This document shows, piece after piece, positions 18,332-19,000 of a stretch of 19,000 nucleotides of DNA. The notes under the pieces were generated by a model. The model made no database searches and was not told where the DNA came from. It worked only from the letters and a program-made list of their open reading frames with translations. Positions within the stretch are counted from its first letter, which is position 1, and every line of letters begins with the position of its first letter. The DNA is taken from the NCBI GenBank assembly GCA_903813345.2, contig CAIIXF020000367.1, positions 1-19,000 on the forward strand, read 5' to 3'. The position numbers and the translations under genes are program-made. Source of the DNA: Owenia fusiformis (lineage: Eukaryota > Annelida > Polychaeta > Sabellida > Oweniidae).

Positions 18332-18702
18332 AGGTTCCATATGTATCCGCCAAAAGATATGACCCCTATATAGTCCATTTAAAAACCTATGATCTTGTTC
18401 TTAATAATGCCACACCTGGCTTCTAGGGTACGTAGTATGTCATTATTCCGGTGTAAAAGAAATTATGGTCCCCTGGGGATTATGGTCCCATTTCTTAAAG
18501 GCCCTTACTGACCCTGATTGTGGATACGATAATAAGGGAAAGAGTTGTATTTAGGTCACCATATAAATCAATGGAAAGTAGGACCATCAGAATAAAGAGG
18601 AATAGTCTATTAACTTTCATTTTAAAACCGAAAATAACGGTGTAGGTCACAAGAAGTTCCAACGTGGACATTTTTACTACGTTTGTGTCTGTCATCTCAG
18701 AA
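18332..18702 (-). repeat. Dispersed repeat, copy 2 (minus orientation)
   Basis: Inverse copy of 6029-6263, with the same landmarks from GAGATGAC to GGCGGATACATATGGAACCT. It carries about 100 bp not present in copy 1, including GGGACCATAATCCCCAGGGG. A short open frame remains (MTDTNVVKMSTLELLVTYTV...), similar in composition to that of copy 1. It lies upstream of exon A in gene orientation. Confidence 0.75.
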
Positions 18703-18767
18703 CTGGTACATTTATATATATAACACCATTGGGGGTAAGCGTTTCACAGTTGGTCATGAACGTCATT

Positions 18768-19000
18768 TATACGAGGGTTGATCATAAAGTTCTCACAAAA
18801 TCTCTCTAATTTCTTTATTTTTCAATATTTTCCTATGACATTTTCACAGAATGTGCAGCATGGAATGCTTTATTAATCCAGCAAAAATATGTAGAATAGC
18901 AGAAACATGTAATGCAGCTTATGTAATGCAATAAATAACTCTTGGGCCAGGGATGCGTTCACCATGTATATTTTTTTTAATGACTGTCTAAAATACGGTA
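18768..19000 (+). mobile_element. Left end of a mariner-like element, cut by the window edge
   Basis: TATACGAGGGTTGATCATAA then AGTTCTCACA is a mariner-type terminal repeat next to TA. The following 200 bp show no transposase motif that I can recognise. The right end would be outside the window. Confidence 0.6.

Overview
This window looks like AT-rich nuclear DNA from a metazoan, probably an aquatic invertebrate. The coding sequence is in short exons with GT-AG borders. The introns are thousands of bases long and full of decayed transposons of animal type (mariner/Tc1, a piggyBac MITE, a hAT-like MITE), diverged satellite-like repeats and short microsatellites. There are no operons, ribosome binding sites or long open frames. 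The phylum cannot be fixed from the sequence.

I recognise one gene, on the minus strand across the whole window: a guanylate-binding protein (GBP) family large GTPase, the dynamin-related, interferon-inducible defence GTPases of vertebrates. Three consecutive internal exons can be read. Exon A (18178 to 17963) carries the P-loop GPYRNGKS. Exon B (14923 to 14796) carries the switch I motif TTKGIW and the G3 motif DTEG. Exon C (919 to 804) carries the helix after G3 (NVFAQSLLL...FVLN). Splice phases fit at both joins (1/1, then 0/0). Together they give about 152 residues, roughly the first half of the large G domain. The guanine-specificity motif, the rest of the G domain and the helical region should lie left of position 1. 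Any exon upstream of A should lie at or beyond the right edge.

The introns are 3,039 bp (A to B) and 13,876 bp (B to C). From left to right they and the flanks hold: a mariner transposase remnant between two copies of a short repeat (about 60-774); an E-box/CCAAT palindrome (1123-1177); a complete but dead mariner with TA duplications (1920-2980); a second inverted-repeat element with an internal hairpin (3114-3884); a piggyBac MITE in a two-unit degenerate satellite (4530-5075); copy 1 of a dispersed repeat (6029-6263); a hAT-like MITE (6800-7035); a duplicated 170 bp repeat (8009-8669) with a weak third copy (about 10712-10920); a hairpin and degenerate tandem repeats (11067-12073); a CpG-rich pocket (about 13140-13330); a near-perfect 267 bp tandem duplication (13501-14034); an NRF1-type site (14151); mariner ends (14482, 18768); LINE/SINE-like 3' tails (17051-17750); and copy 2 of the dispersed repeat, inverted (18332-18702).

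No RNA gene, CRISPR array or second protein-coding gene could be supported. The most valuable result is the split GBP-like gene. Two of its three exons lack any open frame long enough to show up in a plain ORF scan.
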